Positions 52,188-60,417 of a stretch of 64,000 nucleotides of DNA are shown piece by piece (within the stretch, counting starts at the first letter, position 1; the number at the start of each line of letters is the position of its first letter). The notes beneath the pieces are model-generated. The model was not told the DNA's origin. It worked only from the letters and a program-made list of their open reading frames with translations, and made no database searches. This stretch comes from JADCRZ01 sp965200945 (GTDB lineage Bacteria; Bacteroidota; Bacteroidia; Chitinophagales; Chitinophagaceae), in the NCBI GenBank assembly GCA_965200945.1, contig OZ241749.1, positions 1,240,001-1,304,000 on the forward strand, in the 5' to 3' direction. The translations under genes and the position numbers were made by a program.

Positions 52188-52930
52188 CACGCTGCGGGGT
52201 CGCTGTTCCAGATCTTCCAGCTTTCCTCCGCCTGTATGATCAGCATGTCATGTCCATTCTCCGTTACTGCACCCATCTCCTCCCCCTTTTGCAAATACAG
52301 GGTTTTTTCCGGATTGTAGATCAGATCGTACAGATAGTGCCGTGCTGTCAGTGCTTCGTACTTGATATCGGGCGCCGCATCGGTGTGGGGATACATGCCC
52401 GTAGGCGTTGTATTGACGATGAGCGTGTGGTTAGTTATCATTTCATCAGAAAGGTCCTGATAACGAACATAAAGGGCTCCCGAATGGCTTCGACTGACGT
52501 ATCTAAAGCCGATGCCTAACCGCTCAAGTACATAGGCAACCGCTTTAGAAGCACCGCCTGTACCCAGGATCAGCGCCAGGCGGTGATGGGGCTGCAGGCT
52601 TTTCCTGAGCGACACTTCGAAACCAATAACATCGGTATTGAAACCGGTTAACTGCTGATCGATGATGCGCACGCAGTTGCAGGCGCCCGTTTTTTCGACG
52701 ACCTGGCTCTTGCGGTCCAGGAAAGGTATGATCTGCTCTTTGTAAGGGATGGTGATATTGAAGCCTTCCAGACCAGGTTCCTGCAGAAGAGTTGAGATCG
52801 ACTCTATGGAAGGCAGCTCGAAGTTGCGGTATTCGCAGCCTGCAATTTTTTCTTCTTCGAATTTTTGCTGAAAATATTTCCGTGAAAAGGAATGGCTGAG
52901 CGGATAGCCTATGAGCCCATACAGTTTCAT
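52181..52930 (-). CDS. aroE: Shikimate dehydrogenase
   Basis: A 249-residue NADP-dependent enzyme that reduces 3-dehydroshikimate. MKLYGLIGYPLSHSFSRKYF opens it; FNITIPYKEQIIPFLD holds the catalytic Lys (about 62-65), and NTDVIGFEVSL the catalytic Asp. The NADP Rossmann motif is LILGTGGASKAVAYVL near 120-135. The ATG at 52930 overlaps the upstream comA stop in an ATGA, so the two are translationally coupled; a much longer upstream open stretch in this frame belongs to comA sequence. It makes aromatic amino-acid precursors in the cytoplasm. Confidence 0.94.
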   Translation of the reverse strand: MKLYGLIGYPLSHSFSRKYFQQKFEEEKIAGCEYRNFELPSIESISTLLQEPGLEGFNITIPYKEQIIPFLDRKSQVVEKTGACNCVRIIDQQLTGFNTDVIGFEVSLRKSLQPHHRLALILGTGGASKAVAYVLERLGIGFRYVSRSHSGALYVRYQDLSDEMITNHTLIVNTTPTGMYPHTDAAPDIKYEALTARHYLYDLIYNPEKTLYLQKGEEMGAVTENGHDMLIIQAEESWKIWNSDPAAWI

Positions 52931-53700
52931 ATGCTCACTTCCTTCTTGAGGAAAAGATGAAAGGTATCGCCTCTGAGGCCGATGCGCATGGCTTCCAGCG
53001 CGATCATTTCGGATGGTGCGATGTTGCCCAGGTTTACGTTGCAACCTATCAGCTCCAGGAAATAGAGCTGCTGCGCTTTCTGAGGCGCTTCCCAGATGAT
53101 CTTTTGTTCCGGCACTTTGGTAAGGATCTCCTGCACCAGGCCTTCCCTGACCTCCCCGCTTCCGCGGTAGATGCCGACGTTGCCTGCTTCCCTTGCTTCG
53201 GCTATCACATAAGCGGCTCCTGCTTCCAGCTCTGCCGTCATCAATTCGATCCACTTGTAAGGGGGGATGATATGCGTTGTATCCTTGCTGCCCACTTCGC
53301 TGAGCACTGTGGCTATCTTCGAAAGATTTTCGATGTGCCTGCATTTTTCAAAGTGCGGAATAGTAATGGAGCCGTCGCTGACCTCAATGTATTCCACTCC
53401 GAACTCCTGACAGACGGCGATATAATCATCGAGCTGGTTCCGGATGAGGAAAGCTTCAAAAAGGGTACCTCCGAAATAAATGGGAATATCGAAGGAACGG
53501 TAAACGGCGAGTTTCTCTTTCAGGTTCGGTGTAACGAACGAAGTGCCGAATCCGAGTTTTATGATATCAACGTGGGGATGGGCGACACTTAAAAAGTTCC
53601 TGCCATCTTCTACACTAAGTCCCTTGTCCATGACCATCGTAATACCTGTTGTGCGGGGTTTCGGATTTCGTGGAGGGATCTGTGTAAGATGGAAATTCAT
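52927..53700 (-). CDS. comA: Phosphosulfolactate synthase (ComA family)
   Basis: A 257-residue TIM-barrel enzyme. ITMVMDKGLSVEDGRNFL (about 20-37), IIKLGFGTSFV, PIYFGGTLFEAF, VEYIEVSDGSITIP and VIAEAREAGNVGIYR fit ComA, which adds sulfite to phosphoenolpyruvate to give phosphosulfolactate. ComA is best known from coenzyme M synthesis in methanogens and sulfolactate formation in Bacillus. Bacteroidota homologues are common, with an unproven role, perhaps in sulfonate or sulfonolipid metabolism. The downstream aroE overlaps its stop. A -7 box is 43 bp upstream. Confidence 0.85.
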   Translation of the reverse strand: MNFHLTQIPPRNPKPRTTGITMVMDKGLSVEDGRNFLSVAHPHVDIIKLGFGTSFVTPNLKEKLAVYRSFDIPIYFGGTLFEAFLIRNQLDDYIAVCQEFGVEYIEVSDGSITIPHFEKCRHIENLSKIATVLSEVGSKDTTHIIPPYKWIELMTAELEAGAAYVIAEAREAGNVGIYRGSGEVREGLVQEILTKVPEQKIIWEAPQKAQQLYFLELIGCNVNLGNIAPSEMIALEAMRIGLRGDTFHLFLKKEVSI

Positions 53701-53742
53701 TTCAGTGTCAAGTTTAATGAGAAGTTGTTAAGCGACGCGGAA

Positions 53743-53750
53743 CAAAAATA
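53743..53750 (-). promoter_or_regulatory. -7 promoter element for comA-aroE
   Basis: The minus strand reads TATTTTTG, an exact TAnnTTTG match 43 bp before the comA ATG. Confidence 0.5.
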
Positions 53751-53789
53751 GGAAACTACTCTTTAAACCTGTGGTCAACTATCTTAAAT

Positions 53790-55211
53790 TTAAAATAAGC
53801 GTTTGCGTTTTAACGATGCGATCAGATCAACCACCTGCTGATTCTGCAGAATGGCCGGATTAAGCGCTATGAATTTCTTCAGATTTTTAGGCGATTCACA
53901 GATGGCGTTCTGCAGCTGCAGCAGGGCTTCTTTTGATTTTCCCAATGCGAAATAGACCGCGCTAAGGTAATAGACAAAAAGCGGCTTGCCTTCTGTGACG
54001 CGCAGGGCTGTCTGAACCTGCTGGAGCGCCTGTTCGTACTGGCCGGCCTGAAACAGGCAACGTACAAGCGATTCCCATCCGGCCTTGCTTTTCGGCTTGT
54101 GACGAACCACCTGGGAGAAATGCTGGATCGCTTCCTTGTAACTTTTAAGCTGCATTTTGCACTCTCCCATCGCCAGGTTGTACTCCGGCTGGCCTCGATG
54201 GATCTGCAGCGCAGATTCGAGCTGTTTCACCGCCTGCGTCCATTTTTGCTCATTGATATAGGTGCAGGCCAGCTTGAAAAACAATTTGCTGTCCTCGGGG
54301 TTCAGGTGCGAAGCTTTCCGGTAGTAGAACCGCGCATAACCGTAATTCTTGAGCTTGTCGTAACAGTGACCGATCGCCTCGTAGATGACATCTTCGGGAT
54401 GCGAAAGCTCCAGCACCTGGGTCAGCACTTCGATGGCATCTTTGTATTTGCGAAGCCTGATGTAGGCGTCGCCCATATTGCGGTAGGCATAGTCGAATTT
54501 CTCATCGATGGTGACCGCATACTTGTACGCATCGATCGCCTTTTCATACAGCTTGAGGCCCTGGTATGCTGCCGCAAGGTTGAACCAGGCCAGTTCATTG
54601 TATGGATAGTCGTTGATGATTTTGCTGTGCAGGGCAATGCTTTCCTCATTGCGTTTGGTGAAATCGGCCCAGAAGCACACTTTGTAGAGAGCCTCCTCAT
54701 TGGTAGGGTCCTGCTCGAGAATAAGATGCAGGCAATCGAATACTTTGTCGAACTTCTCGTAATCGTCGTACACGTCGGCCAGCTCGAACAGGAGTTCTAT
54801 GCGTTCTTCTCCATCAAACAGGCTGAGTGAGCTCTCCAGCAGGTCTACCGCTTTCTCCTGTTCGTCCAATGCAAGGTATACATCGGTCTTTAGGATGTAC
54901 AGATTGATATTCATACTGTCGAGCAGTTCGGCATGCTGTAGAAGGTCTAGCGCATCGTGGTAACGCCTGTTTACAATAAGTAGGTCTGCTTTTTTGAGTA
55001 ATAAGAGTGCTGAGTAGGGATATTGTTCGATGGCGAAGTCTGCAGCTTCCAAAGCCCGCGGAATATCTTCTGCTTCATCGTAGTAGTCAATTATGCGCTC
55101 GAAAGAATCTTCGTCGAAAAAGGAATGTTTTTTACCGGCTTTTAAGTTTTTGTACTGCTGAATCAGTTCTTTAATCTCGTCTTTCCCCTGGTCCGAAGGA
55201 TTTTCTGTCAT
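53790..55211 (-). CDS. Tetratricopeptide-repeat protein
   Basis: A 473-residue protein made almost wholly of 34-residue TPR helical pairs, about 12 repeats from about residue 40. Typical ones are AWFNLAAAYQGLKLYEKAID and YRNMGDAYIRLRKYKDAIEV. It is acidic and has no signal peptide or other domain. TPR arrays act as protein-interaction scaffolds; the partner is unknown. It lies upstream of the comA operon on the same strand, separated by about 90 bp. The divergent gap to the right is about 300 bp. Confidence 0.9.
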   Translation of the reverse strand: MTENPSDQGKDEIKELIQQYKNLKAGKKHSFFDEDSFERIIDYYDEAEDIPRALEAADFAIEQYPYSALLLLKKADLLIVNRRYHDALDLLQHAELLDSMNINLYILKTDVYLALDEQEKAVDLLESSLSLFDGEERIELLFELADVYDDYEKFDKVFDCLHLILEQDPTNEEALYKVCFWADFTKRNEESIALHSKIINDYPYNELAWFNLAAAYQGLKLYEKAIDAYKYAVTIDEKFDYAYRNMGDAYIRLRKYKDAIEVLTQVLELSHPEDVIYEAIGHCYDKLKNYGYARFYYRKASHLNPEDSKLFFKLACTYINEQKWTQAVKQLESALQIHRGQPEYNLAMGECKMQLKSYKEAIQHFSQVVRHKPKSKAGWESLVRCLFQAGQYEQALQQVQTALRVTEGKPLFVYYLSAVYFALGKSKEALLQLQNAICESPKNLKKFIALNPAILQNQQVVDLIASLKRKRLF

Positions 55212-55513
55212 GCAACAATAGTTTATGTAAGTTATTGATAAATCGGAATTAAAAAAATTAAAAGTCCCTAATCGAATCGTGAAAATTTGTGGAAGCCATT
55301 TTTGGTAAAATGAGCGTAAAAATGGGTCGATTCAATGTGCTAAAGCATTGATAACCAGAAGGGTTAAAAACATAACAGCTTGTGAATGAATGAATTGATG
55401 AAGATAGGGAATGCTAAAAATTAACTGCCAAACTGTTAAAAAATTTGGAATGTTATTTGTATATTTGTTATTAAAGATTGAGAATCTGAATCTTCATCAT
55501 TAGTCTAAAGGTT
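55212..55513. other. AT-rich divergent intergenic region
   Basis: About 300 bp between the leftward TPR gene and the rightward small secreted protein gene. I see a -7 box for the rightward gene (55460-55467) and no convincing open frame, tRNA or long hairpin. For the leftward gene only the near match TAATTTTT is visible. Confidence 0.6.
55460..55467 (+). promoter_or_regulatory. -7 promoter element for the small secreted protein gene
   Basis: TATATTTG is an exact TAnnTTTG match 46 bp before the ATG at 55514. A TTTG lies 12 bp upstream, nearer than normal. Confidence 0.5.
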
Positions 55514-55864
55514 ATGAGAACGCTTAAAGTAATTGTGGTTGTATTGTTCACTGGGCTGACGTTTGCCGCCCTTGGCAGTATTGGTGGGGGTAGCAAGGCA
55601 AAAACCAACAGCCTTATTAATTCTGAATTTGCTCCCATCCGCAACAGCCGGGGCTTTTCTTTGAGAAGCGGTCTCAGATACAGCGGCAGCCTTATGCTGA
55701 AGCAGGAAAAATCAGCTTCTTTTATCAATTACAACACCCTCGTTACTTATGAAAGAGGTAACACCACTTTCATTCTCCCCACCAAATACAAATTGTCTCT
55801 CACTTCCTCGGATGTGAAAAACAATCTTCAGCTTCTTAATCTTAAAATCCGGCTGAACAAATAA
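55514..55864 (+). CDS. Small secreted protein, unknown function
   Basis: A 116-residue protein with a signal peptide (MRTLKVIVVVLFTGLTFAALG). The mature part is rich in Ser, Asn and basic residues, with predicted beta strands (GFSLRSGLRYSGSLMLK, TLVTYERGNTTFILPTKYKL). I recognise no family. It has its own promoter box, and converges on the next gene with a 9-bp gap. Confidence 0.7.
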   Translation: MRTLKVIVVVLFTGLTFAALGSIGGGSKAKTNSLINSEFAPIRNSRGFSLRSGLRYSGSLMLKQEKSASFINYNTLVTYERGNTTFILPTKYKLSLTSSDVKNNLQLLNLKIRLNK

Positions 55865-55873
55865 TCCAATTTT

Positions 55874-56548
55874 TTATTGACTTATTCCCAGCTTCTTACT
55901 TTCTTCATACGTCAACTCTCTATAGCCACTCTTAGGGATATCGAATTTTGAGGCCGGTACAGGATTCAGCGACACCTTCTCAGCAGTATACCTGATCACC
56001 AGCGATCCTTGTTTCAACTCATACTCCAGCGGCAATCCGTTCAGATTCTTAAATTGATAATTATACTCCTGGTTGTCGGGCATGATCTCATTAGAATAAT
56101 ACACCGTAAAACTTGCCCCGTCTTTCATCCGGGCATCCGCTTTTACACAATTATATCCGGCAATGGTCTTTGTTTCACCTGTGTTTGTAAAAGTGATGCC
56201 CTCGTACGACTTGTTCTTATCCGTCCAGTCGGCCGTAGTCATCCTGATCAGGAGTTTCTGTCCGCTCACTTCCTGCAGGATCACCGAAGACCCGTTCTTT
56301 GCATCGTGGATGGTTGTAAATGAGGCCAGCGCGCTTACCATCTCCGAACGGCTCATGGTGCCTTTTATATACACGGTGGCCGTAGCTCCATCGAATGCAT
56401 CGGCCAGGCCCGGCGTTTTTGTGCCTGTGGTTATAGAAGCGGTATAAGTAAGCGTGAGGTCAGACACCTTTTTCTGTGCCTGCAGAAGCGTACCTGAGGT
56501 AAAGAAAAGAAATAGAAGTAGATAGGTAGATCTTATCATTTCATACAT
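55874..56548 (-). CDS. Secreted protein, GLPGLI/DUF4412-like
   Basis: A 224-residue protein with a signal peptide (STYLLLFLFFTSGTLLQAQ). The mature part is beta-rich with TKTIAGYNCVKADARMKDGASF near 130, which recalls the GY-C-KA element of GLPGLI and DUF4412 proteins, and PLEYELKQGSLVIRYTAEKV near 180. Its exact family is uncertain. Such proteins are periplasmic in Bacteroidota, with no known function. It lies 83 bp downstream of yidC on the same strand. Confidence 0.65.
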   Translation of the reverse strand: MYEMIRSTYLLLFLFFTSGTLLQAQKKVSDLTLTYTASITTGTKTPGLADAFDGATATVYIKGTMSRSEMVSALASFTTIHDAKNGSSVILQEVSGQKLLIRMTTADWTDKNKSYEGITFTNTGETKTIAGYNCVKADARMKDGASFTVYYSNEIMPDNQEYNYQFKNLNGLPLEYELKQGSLVIRYTAEKVSLNPVPASKFDIPKSGYRELTYEESKKLGISQ

Positions 56549-56631
56549 GGGTTAATATAATATAAGACGAGATCCGGCCGGCCTTTCGTTGGTAGGCGAG
56601 GCATAAAATTCTCCCAACTTTTCTGCGTCCG

Positions 56632-58461
56632 CTATTTGCCCGATCCTTTGATCTTTTCCTGCTGCCCTTTCTGCTGTGTCTGCTGCATCTGTTCGATGCG
56701 CTCCTGCCACTTGGATTTCGTCTTGGGCTTTTTCCGGTTGTGCTGTATGTTCGCGAGGATCTTGTCGTGATCAATGATGTAATTTTGTATCACGTATTGC
56801 ATCACCAGGGTGATCACATTGGAAACGGTATAATACCAGGTCAGTGCTGACGGAAGCTTGTTAAAGAAACCAAGCAACATCACCGGGAAAATATACGGCA
56901 TATATTTCATAGCCGGGTTGTTCTGGTCCGGTGCGTTGCTCATGCCATACAAACTGATCAGGAAACTGGTCGCAACGGCGAGGATCGTAAACAAGCTCAC
57001 ATGACTTCCATAGAACGGTATGCTGAAGCTGAGATTAAGTATGGAATCGTAGACAGACAGATCTTTGGACCATAAAAAGTGCTGCCCGCGCAGCGCAATA
57101 TTTGAATTGAAGAAGCTGTACAAGGAAAAGAAGATGGGAATCTGCAGCAGCGCCGGTATACACCCACCAAGCGGATTCACACCTGCTTCCCGGAACAGTT
57201 TCATCTGCTCCATACCATACGCCTGCTGGTCGTCCGGATACTTCTTTTTGAGCGTCTCCATTTCAGGCCGCAGTGCTTTCATCTTTGCACCGCTCATGTA
57301 ACTTTTGTAAACGAGCGGGGAAGTAAGCAGTCGGATGAATAAGGTCAGCAGCAGAATCACAATACCGTAACTGCTGATAAAGCTTTTAAAGAAATTGAAC
57401 ACCGGCATGATCACCCACACGTTGATCGGGCGAACGAACGAATACATATCACGACCCAGGTTTACAATGCGATCCATATCCGGGGCCTGTTTCTTGAGTA
57501 TGTAGTAGTCGTTCGGACCATAATAGAGCTGGAGGGGCACGACTGAATTGGCACCTGCTGGCACCTTGGCCTGCAAATTCGTTTCCACTTTGGCAACAAT
57601 ATTTGAAGAATCGGCTGTTTCTTTTGCCCAGTTTACTTTTCCGGTCGAAAAATTATCTTTCGCCCGCAGGATGGTGTTGAAGAATTGCTGCGAAATAGCG
57701 ACCCATTGAACGGGCTTCTCGAACTCCTTCGAGGTTTTGGAAGAGATGTAATCAAATTCATTGTTTTCGGAGAAACATATGTTCGAAGCAAGGCGCTCAT
57801 ACGTGACGTCACGCTGATGCTTCTGGGGCTGCGACAACCAGTTGATATTCAGTTTGCCATCAGAAAAAAACTTGCCCGCGTTGTTTGTCATCACGTCCCA
57901 GTCGATCGCGTAGTTGCCCGGATGTATGGTGTAGCGGTGACTGAGCTGCTGACCTTCCGGACCGGAGAGCGTGAAGGTCACTACCTGTGTGCCATCCGGA
58001 TTTTTAACCACGGGCCCAGGGGTAAAATACAGTTCACTGATAAAAGAAGATTGTCCCCCCTCCGTGTTGATAGGATAGCTGAAATGGTCTTGTTTACCGA
58101 CCAGGTTAACGAGTGTGCTGTCGTATGAGTGATAGTTCTTGAGTTCAACGGATTTTGCCTGTGCCCCCTTACTGGTGAAAACGATCTTCAGCAGATCGTT
58201 CTCAACGGTTACGAGCTGCTCGTTGCCATGAAGCACTTTTTTAAAGCCGGCAGTATCGGTCACCGCGCTCTGAACTGCCAGGGAATCCTGCTTGGCATTG
58301 TATTGCTGGTTCATTTTTGCCGTTACCAGCGCAATGGAATCATCATGGATTTTTTTTTGTACTGCCAGTTCCTGGCTGTTTTTGGAGGAAAGAAAAAGAT
58401 AGAGAAACAATAAAATACCCAGCAACACAAAGCCAATGACGGTATTACGATCCATTCCCAT
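56632..58461 (-). CDS. yidC: Membrane protein insertase YidC
   Basis: A 609-residue inner-membrane insertase. An N-terminal helix (MGMDRNTVIGFVLLGILLFLYLFL) is followed by a large periplasmic beta-sandwich domain (about 75-350) and an Oxa1-type five-helix C-terminal domain (LTSPLVYKSYMSGAKMKAL near 387-405, then GCIPALLQIPIFFSLYSFF near 432). The hydrophilic groove Arg is present in the first Oxa1 helix region. The C-terminal tail is basic and Gln-rich. It helps the Sec translocon insert membrane proteins. A -7 box lies 21 bp upstream. Confidence 0.97.
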   Translation of the reverse strand: MGMDRNTVIGFVLLGILLFLYLFLSSKNSQELAVQKKIHDDSIALVTAKMNQQYNAKQDSLAVQSAVTDTAGFKKVLHGNEQLVTVENDLLKIVFTSKGAQAKSVELKNYHSYDSTLVNLVGKQDHFSYPINTEGGQSSFISELYFTPGPVVKNPDGTQVVTFTLSGPEGQQLSHRYTIHPGNYAIDWDVMTNNAGKFFSDGKLNINWLSQPQKHQRDVTYERLASNICFSENNEFDYISSKTSKEFEKPVQWVAISQQFFNTILRAKDNFSTGKVNWAKETADSSNIVAKVETNLQAKVPAGANSVVPLQLYYGPNDYYILKKQAPDMDRIVNLGRDMYSFVRPINVWVIMPVFNFFKSFISSYGIVILLLTLFIRLLTSPLVYKSYMSGAKMKALRPEMETLKKKYPDDQQAYGMEQMKLFREAGVNPLGGCIPALLQIPIFFSLYSFFNSNIALRGQHFLWSKDLSVYDSILNLSFSIPFYGSHVSLFTILAVATSFLISLYGMSNAPDQNNPAMKYMPYIFPVMLLGFFNKLPSALTWYYTVSNVITLVMQYVIQNYIIDHDKILANIQHNRKKPKTKSKWQERIEQMQQTQQKGQQEKIKGSGK

Positions 58462-58481
58462 TATTCTGTTTTTAAAGACGG

Positions 58482-58489
58482 CAAAGATA
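58482..58489 (-). promoter_or_regulatory. -7 promoter element for yidC
   Basis: The minus strand reads TATCTTTG, an exact TAnnTTTG match 21 bp before the yidC ATG, giving a short leader. Confidence 0.5.
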
Positions 58490-58518
58490 GGTGGTTTAGG
58501 AGAGAATTAGGCATAAGC

Positions 58519-58553
58519 ACGCAGGAGTCTGCCGGCGTGGCAGACTCCTGCGT
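58519..58553. repeat. Perfect inverted repeat, 15-bp arms, between pyrG and yidC
   Basis: ACGCAGGAGTCTGCC (58519-58533) and GGCAGACTCCTGCGT (58539-58553) are exact complements with a 5-base loop. On the minus strand, the strand of both genes, the T-run lies before the hairpin, not after it, so it is not a standard U-tract terminator. It may still end pyrG transcription or be another structural element. Confidence 0.8.
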
Positions 58554-58581
58554 CAAAAAAAGCATTTTCAAAAAGATGAGA

Positions 58582-60231
58582 TTAGATCATTTCACTCTGG
58601 TAGACTGCGCTTTCAACTGGCTCTTTTTTCTCGACATGCGCCCTGGCCGCTTTTACGAAATGCACGAAGATCGGATGCGGATTCTCTACGGTGCTTTTCA
58701 GTTCTGGATGATATTGAACGCCAAAGAAAAAGGGATGGTTGGCTATCTCGATGATCTCGACCAGACCGGTATCAGAATTTTTTCCGCTGGCGGTGAGACC
58801 GGCGTTTTCAAATTGTTCGAGGTAATAATTGTTAAACTCCCAGCGGTGGCGGTGACGTTCGCTGATCCGGGTGTTTTCGTAGATCGTGTAAGCAAGTGTA
58901 TCAGGTTGAATTTCACATGGATAAGCTCCCAGCCGCATGGTCCCTCCCTTGCTGGTGATCTTTTTCTGCTCTTCCATCAGATCGATCACCGCGTCGCAGG
59001 TTTCCGGGTTCATTTCCGTGGAATGGGCGTTTTTAAGACCCAGCACGTTGCGGGCAAACTCGATAACAGCCATCTGCATCCCCAAACAAATACCGAAAAA
59101 TGGTAATTGGTTTTCGCGCGCGTGTTTTACAGCGATGATCTTTCCTTCGATGCCCCTGTTACCAAACCCGGGAGCTACCAGCAACCCATTGAGGCCATGG
59201 AGTTTCTCCGACACATTTTCTTCGGTGATAAATTCACTGTGGATGTTCACTACCTGCACCTTGCATTCGTTCATGGCGCCTGCGTGAATGAATGCTTCGA
59301 GAATCGATTTGTAAGCATCCTGCAGTTCCACGTATTTGCCGATGAGTCCTATGTTCACCCTTCTTTTCGGGGATTTCAGTTTATCGAGGAAGTGATTCCA
59401 CTTGGAGAGATCCGGCTCGTGGATACCGGTGATATTCATTTTCTTCATGCAGATGACATCAAGCTTTTCTTTCATCATGAGCAACGGTACATCGTATATG
59501 GTAGAAGCATCTGCCGCTTCGATCACTGCTTCCGTTTTTACATTACAGAACAGCGCGATCTTTTTCCGGATCTCCAGTGATAGCGGCTCTTCCGTACGGC
59601 ACACAATGATATCAGGACGAACACCTTCCTGGCTCAGCAGGCGAACGCTGTGCTGGGTGGGTTTTGTTTTCAGTTCTTTCGCAGCTTTCAGATAAGGTAT
59701 GAGGGTAAGGTGAATGACCAGGCAATCTTCTTCCGGCAGTTCCCATTGCAGCTGGCGCACGGCCTCAATAAAGGGGAGGCTTTCAATGTCACCAACGGTA
59801 CCGCCAATTTCAGTGATCACCACATCAAAGCTTTCCTGCTTCAGCAGCAGCATGCGGCGTTTGATCTCATCCGTGATATGAGGAACTACCTGTACTGTTT
59901 TGCCAAGGTATCTTCCTTCTCTTTCATTGTTGATAACGGTCTCGTAGATCCTGCCTGTGGTTACGTTGTTTGCCTGTGAAGTAGCGATACTCAGAAAGCG
60001 CTCGTAGTGCCCAAGGTCAAGATCCGTTTCAGCGCCATCATCTGTTACATAACATTCGCCGTGTTCATAAGGGTTCAGCGTGCCCGGATCAACGTTGATG
60101 TAAGGATCAAACTTCTGGATAGTTACTTTCAGGCCCCGCGCCTGTAAAAGCTTAGCCAATGATGCGGCAATGATTCCTTTACCCAACGATGATGTAACAC
60201 CACCTGTAACAAAAATGTGCTTGGTCGTCAT
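58582..60231 (-). CDS. pyrG: CTP synthase
   Basis: A 549-residue enzyme that converts UTP to CTP with ATP and glutamine. The N-terminal synthase domain opens with FVTGGVTSSLGKGIIAASLA and has the EIGGTVGDIESLPF element; a C-terminal class I glutaminase domain carries GICLGMQ with the catalytic Cys near residue 380 and HPEL with the His near 515. Length is normal. The start is preceded by a long leader with a promoter box 180 bp upstream, which may allow transcription control. The preceding enzyme in the pathway, pyrF, is at 41099-41902. Confidence 0.98.
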   Translation of the reverse strand: MTTKHIFVTGGVTSSLGKGIIAASLAKLLQARGLKVTIQKFDPYINVDPGTLNPYEHGECYVTDDGAETDLDLGHYERFLSIATSQANNVTTGRIYETVINNEREGRYLGKTVQVVPHITDEIKRRMLLLKQESFDVVITEIGGTVGDIESLPFIEAVRQLQWELPEEDCLVIHLTLIPYLKAAKELKTKPTQHSVRLLSQEGVRPDIIVCRTEEPLSLEIRKKIALFCNVKTEAVIEAADASTIYDVPLLMMKEKLDVICMKKMNITGIHEPDLSKWNHFLDKLKSPKRRVNIGLIGKYVELQDAYKSILEAFIHAGAMNECKVQVVNIHSEFITEENVSEKLHGLNGLLVAPGFGNRGIEGKIIAVKHARENQLPFFGICLGMQMAVIEFARNVLGLKNAHSTEMNPETCDAVIDLMEEQKKITSKGGTMRLGAYPCEIQPDTLAYTIYENTRISERHRHRWEFNNYYLEQFENAGLTASGKNSDTGLVEIIEIANHPFFFGVQYHPELKSTVENPHPIFVHFVKAARAHVEKKEPVESAVYQSEMI

Positions 60232-60402
60232 AACAATTATTTATGTTGATTCAATGCTTAACAAAAAAACGCCCCCTTGCCGAATTGTTCTGCTTGATTA
60301 AATACCGGCAAAAAAATCCAACGCGCTCAATAAAAACAGCCGTTGATTGGAAATTAAGTAAAGGGTGACCTAGAAAATTTATAAGGATAATTAAATCCGG
60401 GA
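60232..60402 (-). promoter_or_regulatory. Long pyrG leader with two hairpin-like U-tract segments
   Basis: On the minus strand, downstream of the promoter box, CAACG and CGTTG can pair before GATTTTTTTG, and later TTGCCG and CGGCAA can pair before GGGGGCGTTTTTTTG. Both are weak stems followed by seven T residues. Such a leader could act as an attenuator, but the stems are short and no upstream peptide or known riboswitch motif is visible. Confidence 0.3.
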
Positions 60403-60409
60403 GGTCAGG

Positions 60410-60417
60410 CAAAAATA
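60410..60417 (-). promoter_or_regulatory. -7 promoter element for pyrG
   Basis: The minus strand reads TATTTTTG, an exact TAnnTTTG match about 180 bp before the pyrG ATG, giving a leader of about 170 nt. Confidence 0.45.

Noticed and set aside
52931..53344. Extended N-terminus for shikimate dehydrogenase
   Set aside because: This stretch is the comA gene in another frame; the extra residues are low-complexity and Arg/Gly/Ser-rich.
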